Shown piece after piece: positions 37,501 to 47,990 of a stretch of 64,000 nt of DNA; positions within the stretch are counted from its first letter, which is position 1; every line of letters starts with the position of its first letter. The stretch is from contig NW_025941696.1 of assembly GCF_000764305.2 (NCBI RefSeq), forward strand, positions 1-64,000, given 5' to 3'. The translations under genes were made by a program, and so were the position numbers. The notes under the pieces were generated by a model. That model had not been told where the DNA came from. It saw only the letters and a list, made by a program, of their open reading frames with translations, and ran no database searches. This DNA is from Hyalella azteca. Its lineage: Eukaryota > Arthropoda > Malacostraca > Amphipoda > Hyalellidae.

Positions 37501-40500
37501 CACGAGATGGTACATGAGATGGTACATGAGATGGTACATGAGATGGTACATGAGATGGTACATGAGATGGTACATGAGATGGTACATGAGATGGTACATG
37601 GGATGGTACATGAGATGATACAGGATAAATTTGGCAACCGATCAATTAATATTTTAGTCAGTTTCATTAAGTTGTATCAATAATTTTAGAATAAACCTAG
37701 AGCACTAATTTTTATATTATCTTGCTATTAAATATTTCAAGTTCAAAATCGTGATTAAAGCGACATGAAGGTCAATACTATAATCGCATAAATTCACATG
37801 CCATTTATAAAAGACAACAGGCCCATATTTGGGAGCAATAAGATCGAGTTTTTACAGACGGGTTTAATGCTCCAAACTCCAAATGATGATGAGTCGCAGG
37901 AATATTTTGCCTGTCATCTCGCTCCGTAATACGAGTAATTTTGGTGCATGCGTGAAATGACTTCTACAATTCATCCTTTAATTCAACTAGAAAATCAGAA
38001 TCGCGAATACTAACACTGAATTGTGGTCCTAACCATCAGATGTCCAATTTGATTTACCGAATACAGAAACAGGACAGTTCGGTGTCATATCACAGAGAGA
38101 GTTCTTCAATGACTCAGCAAATATGATATCCTGTCACTAGAGCTCAATTAGGAATTAGCACTGAGAGCGACCTACACTAGGCCGTAGAGAGATCGTTCCT
38201 GTCTACGTTTCCGTACTGTAACTAGGCGACGTAACACTCTGATAAGCAGCTATTACGTTTTAAATGGTCTCATTGTATAATTTGTCACGTTTGCTGAAGT
38301 CAAATGGGTGATAATTTAACGATGTCCTCATACACTGTGATGTTATAAAAGCGATAACGTCTTGCAGCCGCAATCTGTGCTGACTTGTTACTAAAAAATT
38401 TGAGTTTTCATTTGGGTCTTGCAATGACACACGAGCTGCGCTGGGACTGATAATGTTCAATGGTGACTCTATAATATTATAGGGTCACCGTGTTCGTGTC
38501 TCAGCGTGAGCTTCCTCTATGGATATTATTTTATTGACAACTTTTTAGCTTGGAGATATTTTGTAACAAATGCAGTGAACATGCAGATCATTTGCACAAC
38601 AGTTGGTGGCGTCTATATCCTATAATAAAACATACAAAATTTTTTATGATGCATTGTCTATGATTTTATCATCATTAAAATCTTCAATAAGTATTATTAT
38701 AAATTGAAGAAAACATCCTGGCACGAAATAAAACCGCGTACAAAAAATATAACTTTTCTCTTTCCTCACATTTCTGAATGTTTTATGAAAACTTCATGCG
38801 TGGTGCGAATTCATTTCTCAATTTCACACTTTTGCCATTTTACACCATTAACTAACACGACGAAAAAATTAGTCTCAGAATTATTTAATCAAGAACCTAG
38901 ATGGGTCTCACTCACCCTTAAAACAGTTAATTTCCAACGATCTCAAGTTAGAGAAAAATCTTTGACACCTCAAAGATTGCCAACGGTATCGTTCTCTGTT
39001 GCTTTGAAAAGACTGCAAATTCGCTTCATTTTTAACGAGCTTCGGAATACACGGCATTCACGAACCTAATTAACCAGCTGGCAGCTTCAAGATGCGAATA
39101 AAAACATAGGAAGCTGCAGGTAGTTCCATGACCCGCTATGACTTTAATTTCAGTGAAAATACAAAATGATTTCTACGAGACTAACGGTGAAGTGACCTTC
39201 CAATTGCAATGCAGTAGATTTTTCTAGTTTGAAAACAATCTGGGTAAATACTATTGGAAGTTCGTTTTTTATCACTAGGTATCAACGATCTGTGAATGGA
39301 GAAAAAGTGCGTCAACTCGAGCACAATCGAACTGCCCAATGAAATAATGTAGTCCCTTGTTATTTGATCAGCGTTTCATAATGAGTACAAATTTGGAAGA
39401 TTATATAAGCTGGACAAGCATTGATTGAATTTTTATCAGGTGTTTGTCTATCAAATTAAATAAAAATCTGCGAGCATCGGACCCCAAGTAACACGTACGT
39501 GATTATTAAGCGTTAAAAAAGTCGTTAAGAACCACGAAGACACAACCAGCGAGTAAGTCGTTAACCCAATAACCGGCGAGGTGTCGCTTGTAAGTCACGT
39601 ATTATTTGCACCACAGACCAACACCTTCATCAATAATAATCGTATCGCCAACCGCATACATCGTAACTAATTCTAACGGGAGCACGCCGCACCACCGAAT
39701 TTACGACGCGGCTAAACTTGCCGAACATTGCCGCTATCTTGACATAAGAATTATGCGGGCAACGAAGCTATAATTGAACGGCTCGAAAACTATCACGCGA
39801 GAAAAGTGTAAAAACGAATCGATGGGCTCACACCGTTTCATATTTTAATGAAAAACATTATTTCAGTCTCCCCGAAAATCAATATATTCATCCATATACT
39901 CGAGTAAATTACTGAAAATAGTACCGGAAGATCACGCGTCGCATGATAGCGTCTATACACAATACTGTTCCAGGACCAGCCCATTAATTTAGGAACACCT
40001 CACACAAATCCTGCTGGAAGTGTAGGCAAGGTTCATGTAAACACAACAGCCATTGAGTCACCCTATCATCACTGTCAGCATTCGTCAACTTGCTCAGTTG
40101 ATGCGATAGGAATTTGCGTTTAATGATAAGGCAGAGGCAGCGGTCAAGTATCATGAATATAACGGACGTCGGCTAGGAAAGAGCAACAGAAGAAGCGGCT
40201 TCCGGCCCCGAGTGTGCCGCCGAGTTCATGAAATCACGAACAGCGGCGGCCTGACGTACGCCGGCCTCTACGCAAGTCGGTCAGAGGGTGAAGTGCACGA
40301 ACAGATTAATTTGGGTTAAAATATCTTCATGATGCAATATTTGCAGTTAACTCGTTAATAATATCTGCATCGATTACGTGATTCTTTGCTTTACTATAGT
40401 GCTGATCAGCTAATAGGTTAGGTGAAAGGAATGAAATAATATTGCACTCATAGATCATTACATTAATTCAACATTTATGTTACAATTTATTTTATTAAAA

Positions 40501-43500
40501 TGAATACACGACATTCTACATTTGATGAGGAAAATTTTTCCGTGAAAGGGAGCGCAAATGGCCATTGACGAGCCACGTTAGAACGGAAGAGTTGCATTGA
40601 TAGTCGAGAGTGCTGTAATGATAGATAATTAATTGTTATCATTCCCGGGAGAGCGAGAACGTCTTCATTTTGTTCTAACCACGACACTGAAGTAATAGGC
40701 ACTGCAGGTCTCAATCTTGTCCTACCCTAGACACTGCAGCAATAGGTCCAGCAAGTCTCGATCTCGTCCTAGCCTAGATACTGCAGCAATAGGCGCTGCA
40801 AGTCTCTATCACGTACTAGCCTAAACACTGCAGCAATAGGTCCATAAGTATCGATCTCGTCGACACAGTATATGAATTTGTCTTGCGGAGCTTGCTTATG
40901 ATCGTAAATTTTTGCACAAGACTTGGATTCTCAGAATTATCTGGAAGATACTGTATGCTGTCGAATATCTTCGATTGCTTTATGCCAATTCTATGCTTTA
41001 TGTCAAGATTGTTGAAAAAGTGCGTAGTTTAATTTAAAATTTTAATCACTGAAATTAAATTTATTTAATTAATGATTTACTCACGAATATTTGTTCACAT
41101 TGACCGCTTTCCTCTGTTATTATTTAGTCACGGTTTAATTACGAGTTAAAATGTGATTACTCTTTTTCACATCGACATTTTTCATCTGTCATGATTTAAT
41201 CAATGTTTAGTCAAACGTTCAAATGCAATAGAAACAAGCTTCATAGCCACTCGTTTCAAGTGCTGGCACTATAACGTGGCTCCGCCACGCGCCAGCTGCT
41301 GGTAATTACTGCATTGAAACCAAATAAAAACTCTACGCTATAATGAGGGCGTAGAGTTGATATAATGACCTCGAAATTCAGGACAATTTAATGCGTAAAT
41401 TAGGCAAGGCGCCGCTTTCAGGGTAAAAATATGTGCTCCGCATCGCCGGGCGACAGAATTTCAGAATATAAGAATATAAGATATACGAACATGAGAATAT
41501 AGGAATATAGGATATAAGAGAAGAATATAAGAATATAGGAACATATGAAAATGTTGTTGGGGATTGAATTGATAACGAATTTGTGATTTTGCGTTAGAAA
41601 GAGTTAGACGTGACCTTGTCCAAACTAAGAAAGCGGATTCAGTATCGTGTGTGCCGTGGATGTGTAAGGTACGTCTTGTGTTGATAGGATTTGATGAATA
41701 AAGTGAATGTTAGGTATAGAGTTAGTTGTGGTTTCCATCTGTGTATACTTTTTGTAAATATTTCAGTAGCATTTATTAATGATTTTATTCGTGCTGATTA
41801 TTAATCGGATATTCATGTTTAGATTAATACATTGTTAGATATTTATTTGTTCCATTTGTGCGTTTCAGGAGTCTCAGCAATAGTCTTAGAAATAGCTCAA
41901 AATCTCGGAACCTCAAGAATAGCTCAAGAATTCAGCAATAGTCTCGAAAGTGTCTCGCTCCGGTTTCGGTGTTTACGTGTTTACCAAGGCTTGGTTTTAA
42001 TCTGTAATAAAGATAAATCAGAACTCTTTTATCACTTTGGCCAATGGGAAGGACCTATACGATCACCTGGCTGAACAATGCAGGGATGAAGATTGGTTTG
42101 TTTTATTTTTGTTGGAATGCGTCCCTAGCAATGTATTCGAGAGATCATAATTTTTGGTTCTGGGTTTTCTGTTCGGTTGACTTTGGTTTAGGTTGACGGT
42201 TTCATGCATTTTCTGTTAATTGTGTTCGTTTACAACTTGCCACTTATTCCACAACATTGAAACGTTATGAACTCGCAGAGTCAAGCATTCAGATACTGAG
42301 CGGAGAAAACCGCAATGAGCTACAATATTTAATGGCGCATGTTGAATTTGGTGCGTACGCGGATCAGAGCAAAACCGACGTAGTTTGAAAAATTAAAATA
42401 AATTCGCACGCCATCAACACTTACTCAACAATTACTACTTTTAAAGATTGCTTTGCGTTAGTTATACTGATTGAGGTTGTTACTTTTAGTGGCAATTGAC
42501 GTTGAACGTTATTTCAGCAAAATTTAGCAGTCAAAGCTTCGTCAACATCATTTTCCTAGAGAGAATAATTGCAGCAATCTCGTAATATTTTACCTGGGTA
42601 GACGTCGGCGCTGGATGCGAAAAGCACACAAAGGCCGGTCTCGTAGTTGACGGCCATGCAGGAGGCGTTGTTACGGCACATCTCAAGACAGTCAGTGATC
42701 TTCAGGGTCCCTGGCAGCGAGTCGAGCATGTCCGATGGTGAGGAGTACACGAAGCCCGTCACCATCTCGAAGGAGATCTGCCAGGAAGAGGAAATGGGTT
42801 AGTGATAGGCAGCCAGTCAGGCATGTCTGATGGTGAAGAGTACACGAAGCCCGTCACTATCTCGGAGGATATCTGCCAGGAAGAGGAAGTAGGTTAGTGT
42901 TGGACAGTGAGTCAGACACGTCAGATGGTGAGGAGTAGACGAACCCCGTCACCATCTCGAAGGAGATCTGCCAGGAAGAGGATGTGGGTTAGTGCTGGGC
43001 AGCGAGTCGGGCATGATTGATGGTGAGGAGTAGACGAAGTCTGTCACCATTTGTTTGGGAGCTTGAAGCATATGTCATTGCTAAACATATGCTGAATGAT
43101 AGCGGAGAAGTAGCTTTAAACGTGCAGCTACAAAAGTCATAGAATAGCAGAGAGATGAATGAATAGCGTATCCGAAATTTTATTGACGTCAGTTGAGTCC
43201 AGGGTGGAATTTCAGAGACAACGAACTCCAGAAATTTCAATAAACGTTAACTTCCATGCCCATGCAGAATAAACAAGCCCTGAATAACTTCACGTCATAA
43301 TGGAATTTCGACAAATCCGGAACAAATAGGTCAACATGGAAGTTATATGAATAAGAGGCAGATTTTAGAACTATCATATTGTGTTGGGGAAAGTACAAAG
43401 CTCTTACGCGAAAAATTTTGATTCGTCATTCGCGGATATGGCCAAGGTAATTCCAATAATAAATATTTCTAAAGCTTATCAGCCACGACAATAGAATTAC

Positions 43501-46500
43501 GTATTATACAAAAATTTGAATTATTTCTTGAATAAAAAAAAATTAATAATGAGGAAACCGGTGGGGCATTCCGCTGACTATTATTGCACCAGAAAAGGAC
43601 AACGGCGAAGATTTGTATAAATCTCCTACTGCAGCCTTGAAAAAAAAAATGACAGGCGAGGTACGTCGCTACACGATCTCGGAAGATTCTTTAATGAAGG
43701 TATGGGACAATATTTTTTTAATCTTTAACGTTCACATTGAAGAACACAGTCGCGAAATTCATTAGTATTCGAGCAATAATCGATAAGCGGTGAAGATAAA
43801 TGATCCAGTTGAAAACCACGACGAAAAACTAATTTTTTTTTAGTCGTCTTGTTAATTAATTTGTTTTTAGTGAAAAAACAATGATACCTGTCAAATACAC
43901 ATAAATAAAGCATGTTACATTACAAAGGTACTTAATGTTTTTACATGATGTGGTCATTGATAACTTCATGAATTAAAAAGTCTCGACTTGTAGTGTCTTA
44001 CATTGGAGACGACTATACGATTTAAAAATATTTATTGATTTATTTCATGTTGTCTTAACTCAAGTTCAGGCTTTTGTAAAGGTGTCCTTGAAATTTATGC
44101 TCGGTGTTCTTCAATTTAAAGAAATACACGACTATTCAGTTGAACGGATACACAAAATATCGAGCGGTAATGGGCCGAAATTAAGAATAGGCAATGTCAC
44201 CGCAAAGTCATTTAACATTCAAGCAGAAAACCGGAGCTCACTTAGTCTCCCGGACAACAAACATGGAAACATGGACAACTCAGTGACAAGAAGTCACTGA
44301 GTTGTCCAATGAGAGGCTCGTCACGGCATAAAACTTCGTCGTCGAGTCGTTTGAATGCAAAGACGAATGCTAAAAACTGACCAAAGATCGAGTGCAGGAT
44401 ATGGCTGTCCTCGCAAGCACGAGTCGTGCCATTAGAGAGAGCGCTCTGAGTCACTCGGTTCAAGTTAAATGAGATCACTTGAAGAGGTTTATGGTTGAGA
44501 TCGCTTGAATAGGTTTATGGTTGAGATCGCTTGAATAGGTTTATGGTCGAGATCGCTTGAATAGCTTTATGGTTGAGGTTGCATGATGAGATCAATGGTT
44601 AAGATCAGTTGGAAAAATCTATGGTTGAGACTGCTTGAAATGATCTACATATATGATTGAGAACAGCTAAGATCAATGGATCAGAACAGCTGTAGAAATA
44701 TTAATATGGTAGATATAATTTGCCAAGACCTAATGTAAAGATCAATTGTTTCAGAGATCTACGTTATAGATGAAAAAATAGATAACTAATCATGCCGAGA
44801 TAACACCGGAAGTAGGCTGATGGAAGGGCAACAGCATTAAAAAATATTGCATGGCTATGGATTGGAAATACTTAAAGTATTAAAGAATCGAGAAGATTTC
44901 GAACGGAAATGTCAGGAACGAATAACATTAGTTGAGCCCCAATCGCTGTTTCTGTATTAACGAGCAAGGGACTTACGTGGCACAAATATGATGCACGGGA
45001 AATGCTGTTACTCAAGTAGTTTCTTATATTTTCTACTTTATTTTCAATCCAGTAAATTTATATGAAAGTCATGAGCAAACAAATTAGAGCGCAGAATGAT
45101 TTTTACAGAAAAATATTAATCTGGAATGTACGTTATAAAAAAGTAAAAATAAAATGAAAAATAAATAGAATAAATCAGACACGCAAATGGTGGACTGCAA
45201 CAAATGACATTCGGAATTCCGGCAGGAGTCGTACAGATCGCCAGAGTTTCGTTGGCTTCACTGAGGCAATAAGAAAACAAGCGAACGACTTGAGGTTAGC
45301 CACCCATTTCCGGACAATTGCACTTTAGAGTGAAGTTTTTACCGGAATCTGCGGATCCGGTCACAGTTTTCCACCTTGATGGATGGAGGCGTCGAAAAAG
45401 AAGATTTTTGTCTGACCAAAGAATTACACGACGAAAGTTATTAACATGGGTGCTTCCATTGGACTCACTTCAATAAAGAATAAAAGGATCAAATGAAATT
45501 CATTCAAGTCACTTAAGTAAAAATAGTTGGAAGAACCTCGTAATGAGCTGCTGTAGGCCTGAGCGTCTGCTTTGTGTATTTCAAAAGATTGGATTGTTAA
45601 TCAATTAAATTAGTGCATTGTCTATTTTCCTTGACGCCGGATAAATTTGCTCACTGACTATCACATCTGTACTGATAATGATTGAAGGCATAGGGCGATT
45701 GGAAAAAATCAAACAACATTCATCTGCTTCAGTCGCACAGTCAAACATGTTGAGCAGTGAACGCCATTGCCGGCGTCACAAACATCAGCTATTGGCTTAT
45801 AGGAAACCCTTGTTAATTGCAGTGTTACATCGGTCGCGCAGTACAGCTTCCGTACTACAAACCGAATAATTATTATAGAGTTCTCCACACAGCCAATTAC
45901 ATTGCTATTAGGTGAGGTTCGGAGAAAGTTCCAAGCACATAACGCGTGCTACGTAACAGTAAAATAATGAAGACGAGTCAGCGATTTCAGCTGGCATAAA
46001 ATAATATTTGCAGGTATCTATGAACTAGTCTTAATTGAACAATGTAAATAATTAGATCTGTTGATTAAAATTAGTTTTTGAATGTCCCCCAGTTCTGCAT
46101 GTAATATACAAAATAATTTAAAATTCCTCAAGTTACTTTCATTAACCTTGATAAGTAAAGCTCTGGATGAACTTTAATAATTTCAAACATTGATTTCCTT
46201 TTTATTGACCCCGAAACAATAAAAGCAATTAAGTAAATCACAAAATAGTTTTAAGGAGTCGAAATATATGCAGTAACTTTCATAAGCAATGCATACAATA
46301 TGTTATAAGATGAAAGAAGGAAGAGAAGCTTTAAGAATTTTTAGGGCTGAAAACAAATTTTTGTCCAACACATTCCATAACAAATCGCAGACGATATGAA
46401 GAATAGGAACCGTCATGAAAAGACCCCGAGTTTAGAGTCTGAATTGTAAACTTTCGCATCTTATTCAGATCATTCATATAGCTGGGAGAAAGTCTGCGGC

Positions 46501-47934
46501 GTTAAACGGAGCGAGAAGAGCTGCCTAAGTGGTTAGTGCTTGAGAATTGAAGAGCTTAACGAGTCTAATAATTGTTAGAGACTCACGGTAGCACCAGAGA
46601 CATGATCTAGGCCTTAATTCATAATAACATCGGAGCTCGTAAGAAGGTCGATCTGCTGCAGTTTATCCAGGCCATATAAGAGAGTCTGACAAACTCTTGC
46701 CTGCATATCTTGTGGTGAATGTGAAAACCATAGCTTGACTGAGGGACAGTGACTCTTGTCACGCATATTTAAAGTGAGCCTGAAACAAGGAGGTACTGCT
46801 CGATTTCTTTGAAACGAATTTGGCTACTTGTATCGTGGACTCCAGATGAATCTGTGAAGCGATACATGGAATTATGAAATTTCGGACTGAACTTCCAGCG
46901 ACGTACTGTATATAAAGAACAACTGGATTTGTTCTTGATAAATAGAGCGTGTGAAAACGGAACGCGGTCAACAAACAAGCAAAATTAAGCCAAAAAAATC
47001 AAGAAAGATGCCGTTTTGATGAGAGAAAACTTTCACTGCAAAGCTGTAAGTGTTGCCATGAATTTAGAAGCTTCTAAAAGTTACTTCTCATGAGGAAACA
47101 AAAGAGCGACTGGCGTCGTGCTTTCGGCTGTGGAAAATGAGATCACTGCAATCAAGAATTGATTGGAGGGGCGAACCATATTAACTTCGCAATTATTGTA
47201 ACGATATTTTTACTAAATTAAAAACATGATTCAAACAAAAAGCAAAGTATTACTCCATTGTAATGAATGAAATAATTTGATTGCTATTGGTTTTTTTACT
47301 CCCATGAATAAAGTTTTAAAGCCATAGTGACTGAATATGTCCTTATATTCTTATAAATTTAGTTATTTATTCTTGATTTATAATCAGTTGTTCACCCAAA
47401 TATTTACATCCGTGCTAAAAGAGTCCTATCATTTTATGTCATATCATAACGCACATGTCCTTTCTTCTGATCAAGCATTTCCGTCACCAATTAATAGTGA
47501 AGAAAAGGAAATTCGAAAGTGACGTGAGGGAAAGCGCGAGAACCTTCCTGTCTTACGGGCAAGCAACACATCACATACTCGTTCCTCTAGGCGACATCGA
47601 TGCCTTCCCACTTTCATTTAAATAAAAATGTAATTGAAAATGCCAGAAACGATTTCCTTTGAGGCAAAAAAAATTGAACAATTAAGATGCTTGTGGTCAC
47701 GTACATCCTCCTTCATTCCATCTTGATATTAAACTACCCTACGCGAGAAAGTTTATTACTCACTTTATCTTTTGGGCAAGCCTGGAGGTCAGCCTCGACG
47801 CTGGCGGTGTCAGCAACAGTCGCCGCGTCAGATACCGGAATGTCAGTTTGTGCTGTACTGCTTCCTGGCATTAGAGTCAGCATCAGTAAAGCTGTCACGG
47901 CTGACAGGCTTGAGGATCTTCTACGGAGATTCAT
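19293..47934 (-). CDS. ZP-domain membrane protein with three PAN/apple modules (trynity/neyo/nyobe/morpheyus-like), 8 coding exons
   Basis: Spliced CDS of 2235 nt (744 residues), all GT-AG with consistent phases. Such proteins are secreted to the apical surface, cleaved and polymerised through the ZP domain into matrix that shapes cuticle. Seen: signal peptide about 1-28; three PAN/apple modules about 53-135, 144-230 and 235-310 with paired cysteines (CLEMCRNNASC, CQALCMNEKDFPC, CKQLCLEAPYRC); ZP domain from about 316 (SSCYNVTIDCRSGDMV) to 570; basic furin-like sites RKKR 572-575 and RAKR 614-617; one membrane segment about 684-708; a short tail beginning HRRRR. The PAN plus ZP order and the motif DIVIQHHDTIVTSADLGL fit the insect trynity/neyo group (recalled, not searched). 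NompA also combines PAN and ZP and is the alternative. Which paralogue this is cannot be decided, so no symbol is given. Confidence 0.92.
19928..20149 (-). CDS. ZP/PAN gene coding exon 7 (post-ZP linker)
   Basis: Residues 590-663. Acceptor TTTTTAATGTCCAG, donor GTAAGT. A second basic site, RAKR 614-617, is followed by DVPEEHLVVQSITITDKFGF and then a lysine/serine-rich stretch (KNPKKAPGAKKSSPKSKSK). Confidence 0.9.
20545..20751 (-). CDS. ZP/PAN gene coding exon 6 (ZP-C end, furin-like site)
   Basis: Residues 521-589. Acceptor CTCAACAG, donor GTGAGG. FDAFKFPTSETVQFRALVTP then the cysteine cluster CIPFCEPVVC, the usual end of arthropod ZP-C. SYGRKKRSI gives a furin-type site (RKKR 572-575), the expected processing point after the ZP domain. 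Confidence 0.92.
20956..21703 (-). CDS. ZP/PAN gene coding exon 5 (PAN 3 end and most of the ZP domain)
   Basis: Residues 271-520, the largest exon (748 nt). Acceptor TTTTCTACAG, donor GTAAAT. Starts CHSFDYNDTGDKVCRLSHH (end of PAN 3), then ELSSCYNVTIDCRSGDMVAR opens the ZP-N half. Conserved cysteines follow in TTCVND, DVECNV and LSVHCQYD; the ZP-C half runs through MRITDRDGEDVG, SPYEILVRNLIAL and DDRGCPVELS. Confidence 0.93.
21936..22187 (-). CDS. ZP/PAN gene coding exon 4 (PAN 2 end, PAN 3 start)
   Basis: Residues 187-270 plus two bases of codon 271. Acceptor ACGTTTCAG, donor GTGTGA (weak after GT, but the codon AG|G joins cleanly to CHSFDYND). Contains CSISDMDRHTV, FLENNCVDDPV and CEFQKMEGRILKTVDSVFQE. 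Confidence 0.9.
23025..23325. repeat. 40-bp minisatellite with a hairpin core, about 7 copies
   Basis: GAGGTATGAATGAGCGCATA recurs at 23034, 23074, 23114, 23154, 23194 and 23234, exactly 40 bp apart, then once more with a 4-bp insertion. Each unit contains AGGTATG and CATACCT, a 7-bp perfect stem around an 8-base loop. Confidence 0.93.
23880..24190. repeat. Diverged tandem triplication, about 105 bp
   Basis: GAGTTTTGTTTAACATGAGA (about 23883), TAGGTTTGTTTTACATGGGA (about 23990) and GAGGTTTGTTTTATATGAGA (about 24094) head three similar blocks that end in AAAAGCT(A/C)ATT-type sequence. Confidence 0.7.
24308..24392. repeat. 42-bp tandem duplication
   Basis: GTGGCTGGAATAATAGTTCC and GTGGCTGGAATAATATTTCC, each followed by AAAATAATGAAACTT. 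Confidence 0.8.
25573..25940. repeat. 29-bp minisatellite, about 12 copies
   Basis: Unit TCACTGTAGGAGGGACTCGT plus CTTGAAATA; for example starts at 25622, 25651 and 25680 show an exact 29-bp period. A/G variants alternate at AAATATC/AAGTATC, giving a weak two-unit pattern. Confidence 0.92.
26705..26952 (+). mobile_element. tRNA-derived SINE, apparently dimeric, with (TTA)n tail
   Basis: First promoter: A box TGGCCTAGTGG at 26712-26722 and B box GGTTTGATCCC at 26762-26772. Second tRNA-like pair: GGGCGGTTAAG at 26815-26825 and GAGTTCGAGAC at 26853-26863, with spacing normal for a pol III promoter. Ends in a TAT/TTA simple repeat at about 26937-26951. Spacing and boxes exclude a plain tRNA gene, since no acceptor-stem closure was found. 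Lies in ZP gene intron 3, antisense to that gene. Confidence 0.8.
28723..28927 (-). CDS. ZP/PAN gene coding exon 3 (PAN 1 end, PAN 2 start)
   Basis: Residues 119-186 plus two bases of codon 187. Acceptor CTGTTGACAG, donor GTGAGT. FTLYVQKNCL then C144-SRAWGFERVMGFEL ... RLECQALCMNEKDFPC. Separated from exon 2 by a 13.7-kb intron full of repeats; phase 1 in and phase 2 out support the join. Confidence 0.9.
30490..31191 (+). pseudogene. Decayed Tc1-like transposon (DD34E transposase, C-terminal half, with 3' end)
   Basis: Frameshifted pieces read TVPPVKLGGGS (about 30510), then an open stretch 30550-30789 with DWIFQQNNEPKHTARATLAW and FQERDIELLEW, then after a frame change NPIENLRREL (about 30775-30810). 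Known Tc1 transposases have QQDNDPKHT here, so the second catalytic Asp is replaced by Asn. The 3' inverted-repeat end appears to be 31164-31189 (reverse complement CAGTGGGTGCAAAATGTATC), with TA at 31190-31191. No matching left end was found. Inactive. Confidence 0.75.
32095..32318 (+). pseudogene. Second decayed Tc1/mariner transposase fragment (C-terminus)
   Basis: Reads DPALNIIEHLWSTLEMQVSS, then after a stop KELEGVLADEW, and in another frame EAVFAVLGGP. These match the family's PDLNPIEHLW and final KGGP motifs. The catalytic Glu remains, but stops and a frameshift break the gene. Same orientation as the fragment 1 kb upstream but a different sequence, so a separate insertion. Confidence 0.72.
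32773..33072. repeat. 56-bp minisatellite, 3 full copies plus a divergent one
   Basis: ACGTGTTGATATGTACGGTA at 32903, 32959 and 33015 (period 56), with an earlier copy at 32773 whose downstream part is replaced by other CAACAAC-rich sequence. Confidence 0.9.
37405..37622. repeat. 12-bp minisatellite, about 18 copies
   Basis: GAGATGGTACAT units with few variants (TTGGATGGTACA, CGAGATGGTACA). The 12-bp period keeps several frames open on both strands (MVHE or MYHL tetrapeptides). Not a gene. Confidence 0.95.
40684..40870. repeat. 47-bp minisatellite, 4 copies
   Basis: ACACTGCAGCAATAGG-type units start at 40684, 40731, 40778 and 40825. Confidence 0.9.
41460..41550. repeat. Degenerate AGAATATA simple repeat
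   Basis: AGAATATAAGAATATAAGAT, then ATAGGAATATAGGATATAAG: low-complexity purine/AT repeat. Confidence 0.75.
42594..42777 (-). CDS. ZP/PAN gene coding exon 2 (PAN module 1)
   Basis: Residues 58-118 plus one base of codon 119. Acceptor TTCCTGGCAG, donor GTAAAA. ISFEMVTGFVYSSPSDM ... CLEMCRNNASCMAVNYETG: a PAN/apple core. Joins exon 1 in phase 0. Its 3' splice site and first codons are repeated in tandem into the upstream intron. Confidence 0.9.
42721..43052 (-). repeat. 95-bp tandem repeat, 4 copies, derived from the ZP exon 2 acceptor
   Basis: GTCGAGCATGTCCGATGGTG and its variants start at 42721, 42816, 42911 and 43006, exactly 95 bp apart. Copy 1 is the real 5' edge of exon 2. Copies 2 and 3 keep the acceptor CCTGGCAG and an open frame for (I)S.E.VTGFVYSSPSD; copy 4 is more decayed. 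Confidence 0.92.
44272..44308. repeat. Perfect 16-bp hairpin
   Basis: TGGACAACTCAGTGAC, loop AAGAA, then the exact reverse complement. It stands alone; a T-run for pol III termination was not seen. Confidence 0.85.
44471..44640. repeat. 26-bp minisatellite, about 6 copies, decaying rightward
   Basis: GAGATCGCTTGAATAGGTTT plus ATGGTT; starts at 44471, 44497 and onward every 26 bp, with later copies increasingly altered. Confidence 0.88.
47764..47934 (-). CDS. ZP/PAN gene coding exon 1 (signal peptide)
   Basis: Residues 1-57. MNLRRRSSSLSAVTALLMLT: basic n-region, hydrophobic core, likely cleavage near STAQ. Ends QACPKDK with the first PAN cysteine at 53. Donor GTGAGT (complement of 47758-47763). 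The exon extends 5' into UTR up to 47990, where a strong acceptor (TCTCTGTTTCAG on the minus strand) lies, so another upstream exon must exist. Confidence 0.85.
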
Positions 47935-47990
47935 CTTGTCGCTCTTGGATCTCTGGTCACGTGAGAGTTGTTGTTTCTAAGCCTCGGGAT
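47935..47990 (-). other. 5' UTR part of ZP/PAN exon 1
   Basis: Between the acceptor (complement of 47991-47992, preceded by TCTCTGTTT) and the ATG there are 56 nt. This implies at least one non-coding exon and the promoter beyond 48 kb, which I could not locate. Confidence 0.6.

Larger units (their letters stand above)
28928..42593. other. ZP/PAN gene intron 2 (13.7 kb)
   Basis: No exon recognised; phases across exons 2 and 3 need none. Holds two decayed transposase fragments and four minisatellites. CpG-rich patches at about 31280-31410 and 40190-40290 have no supported reading frame. Confidence 0.6.
42778..47763. other. ZP/PAN gene intron 1 (5.0 kb)
   Basis: No exon recognised. Contains three extra copies of the exon 2 edge, a perfect hairpin and a 26-bp repeat. 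Confidence 0.6.

Noticed and set aside
37308..37683. Several ORFs of 70-120 codons on both strands
   Set aside because: Produced by the 12-bp tandem array; composition is only the translated repeat.
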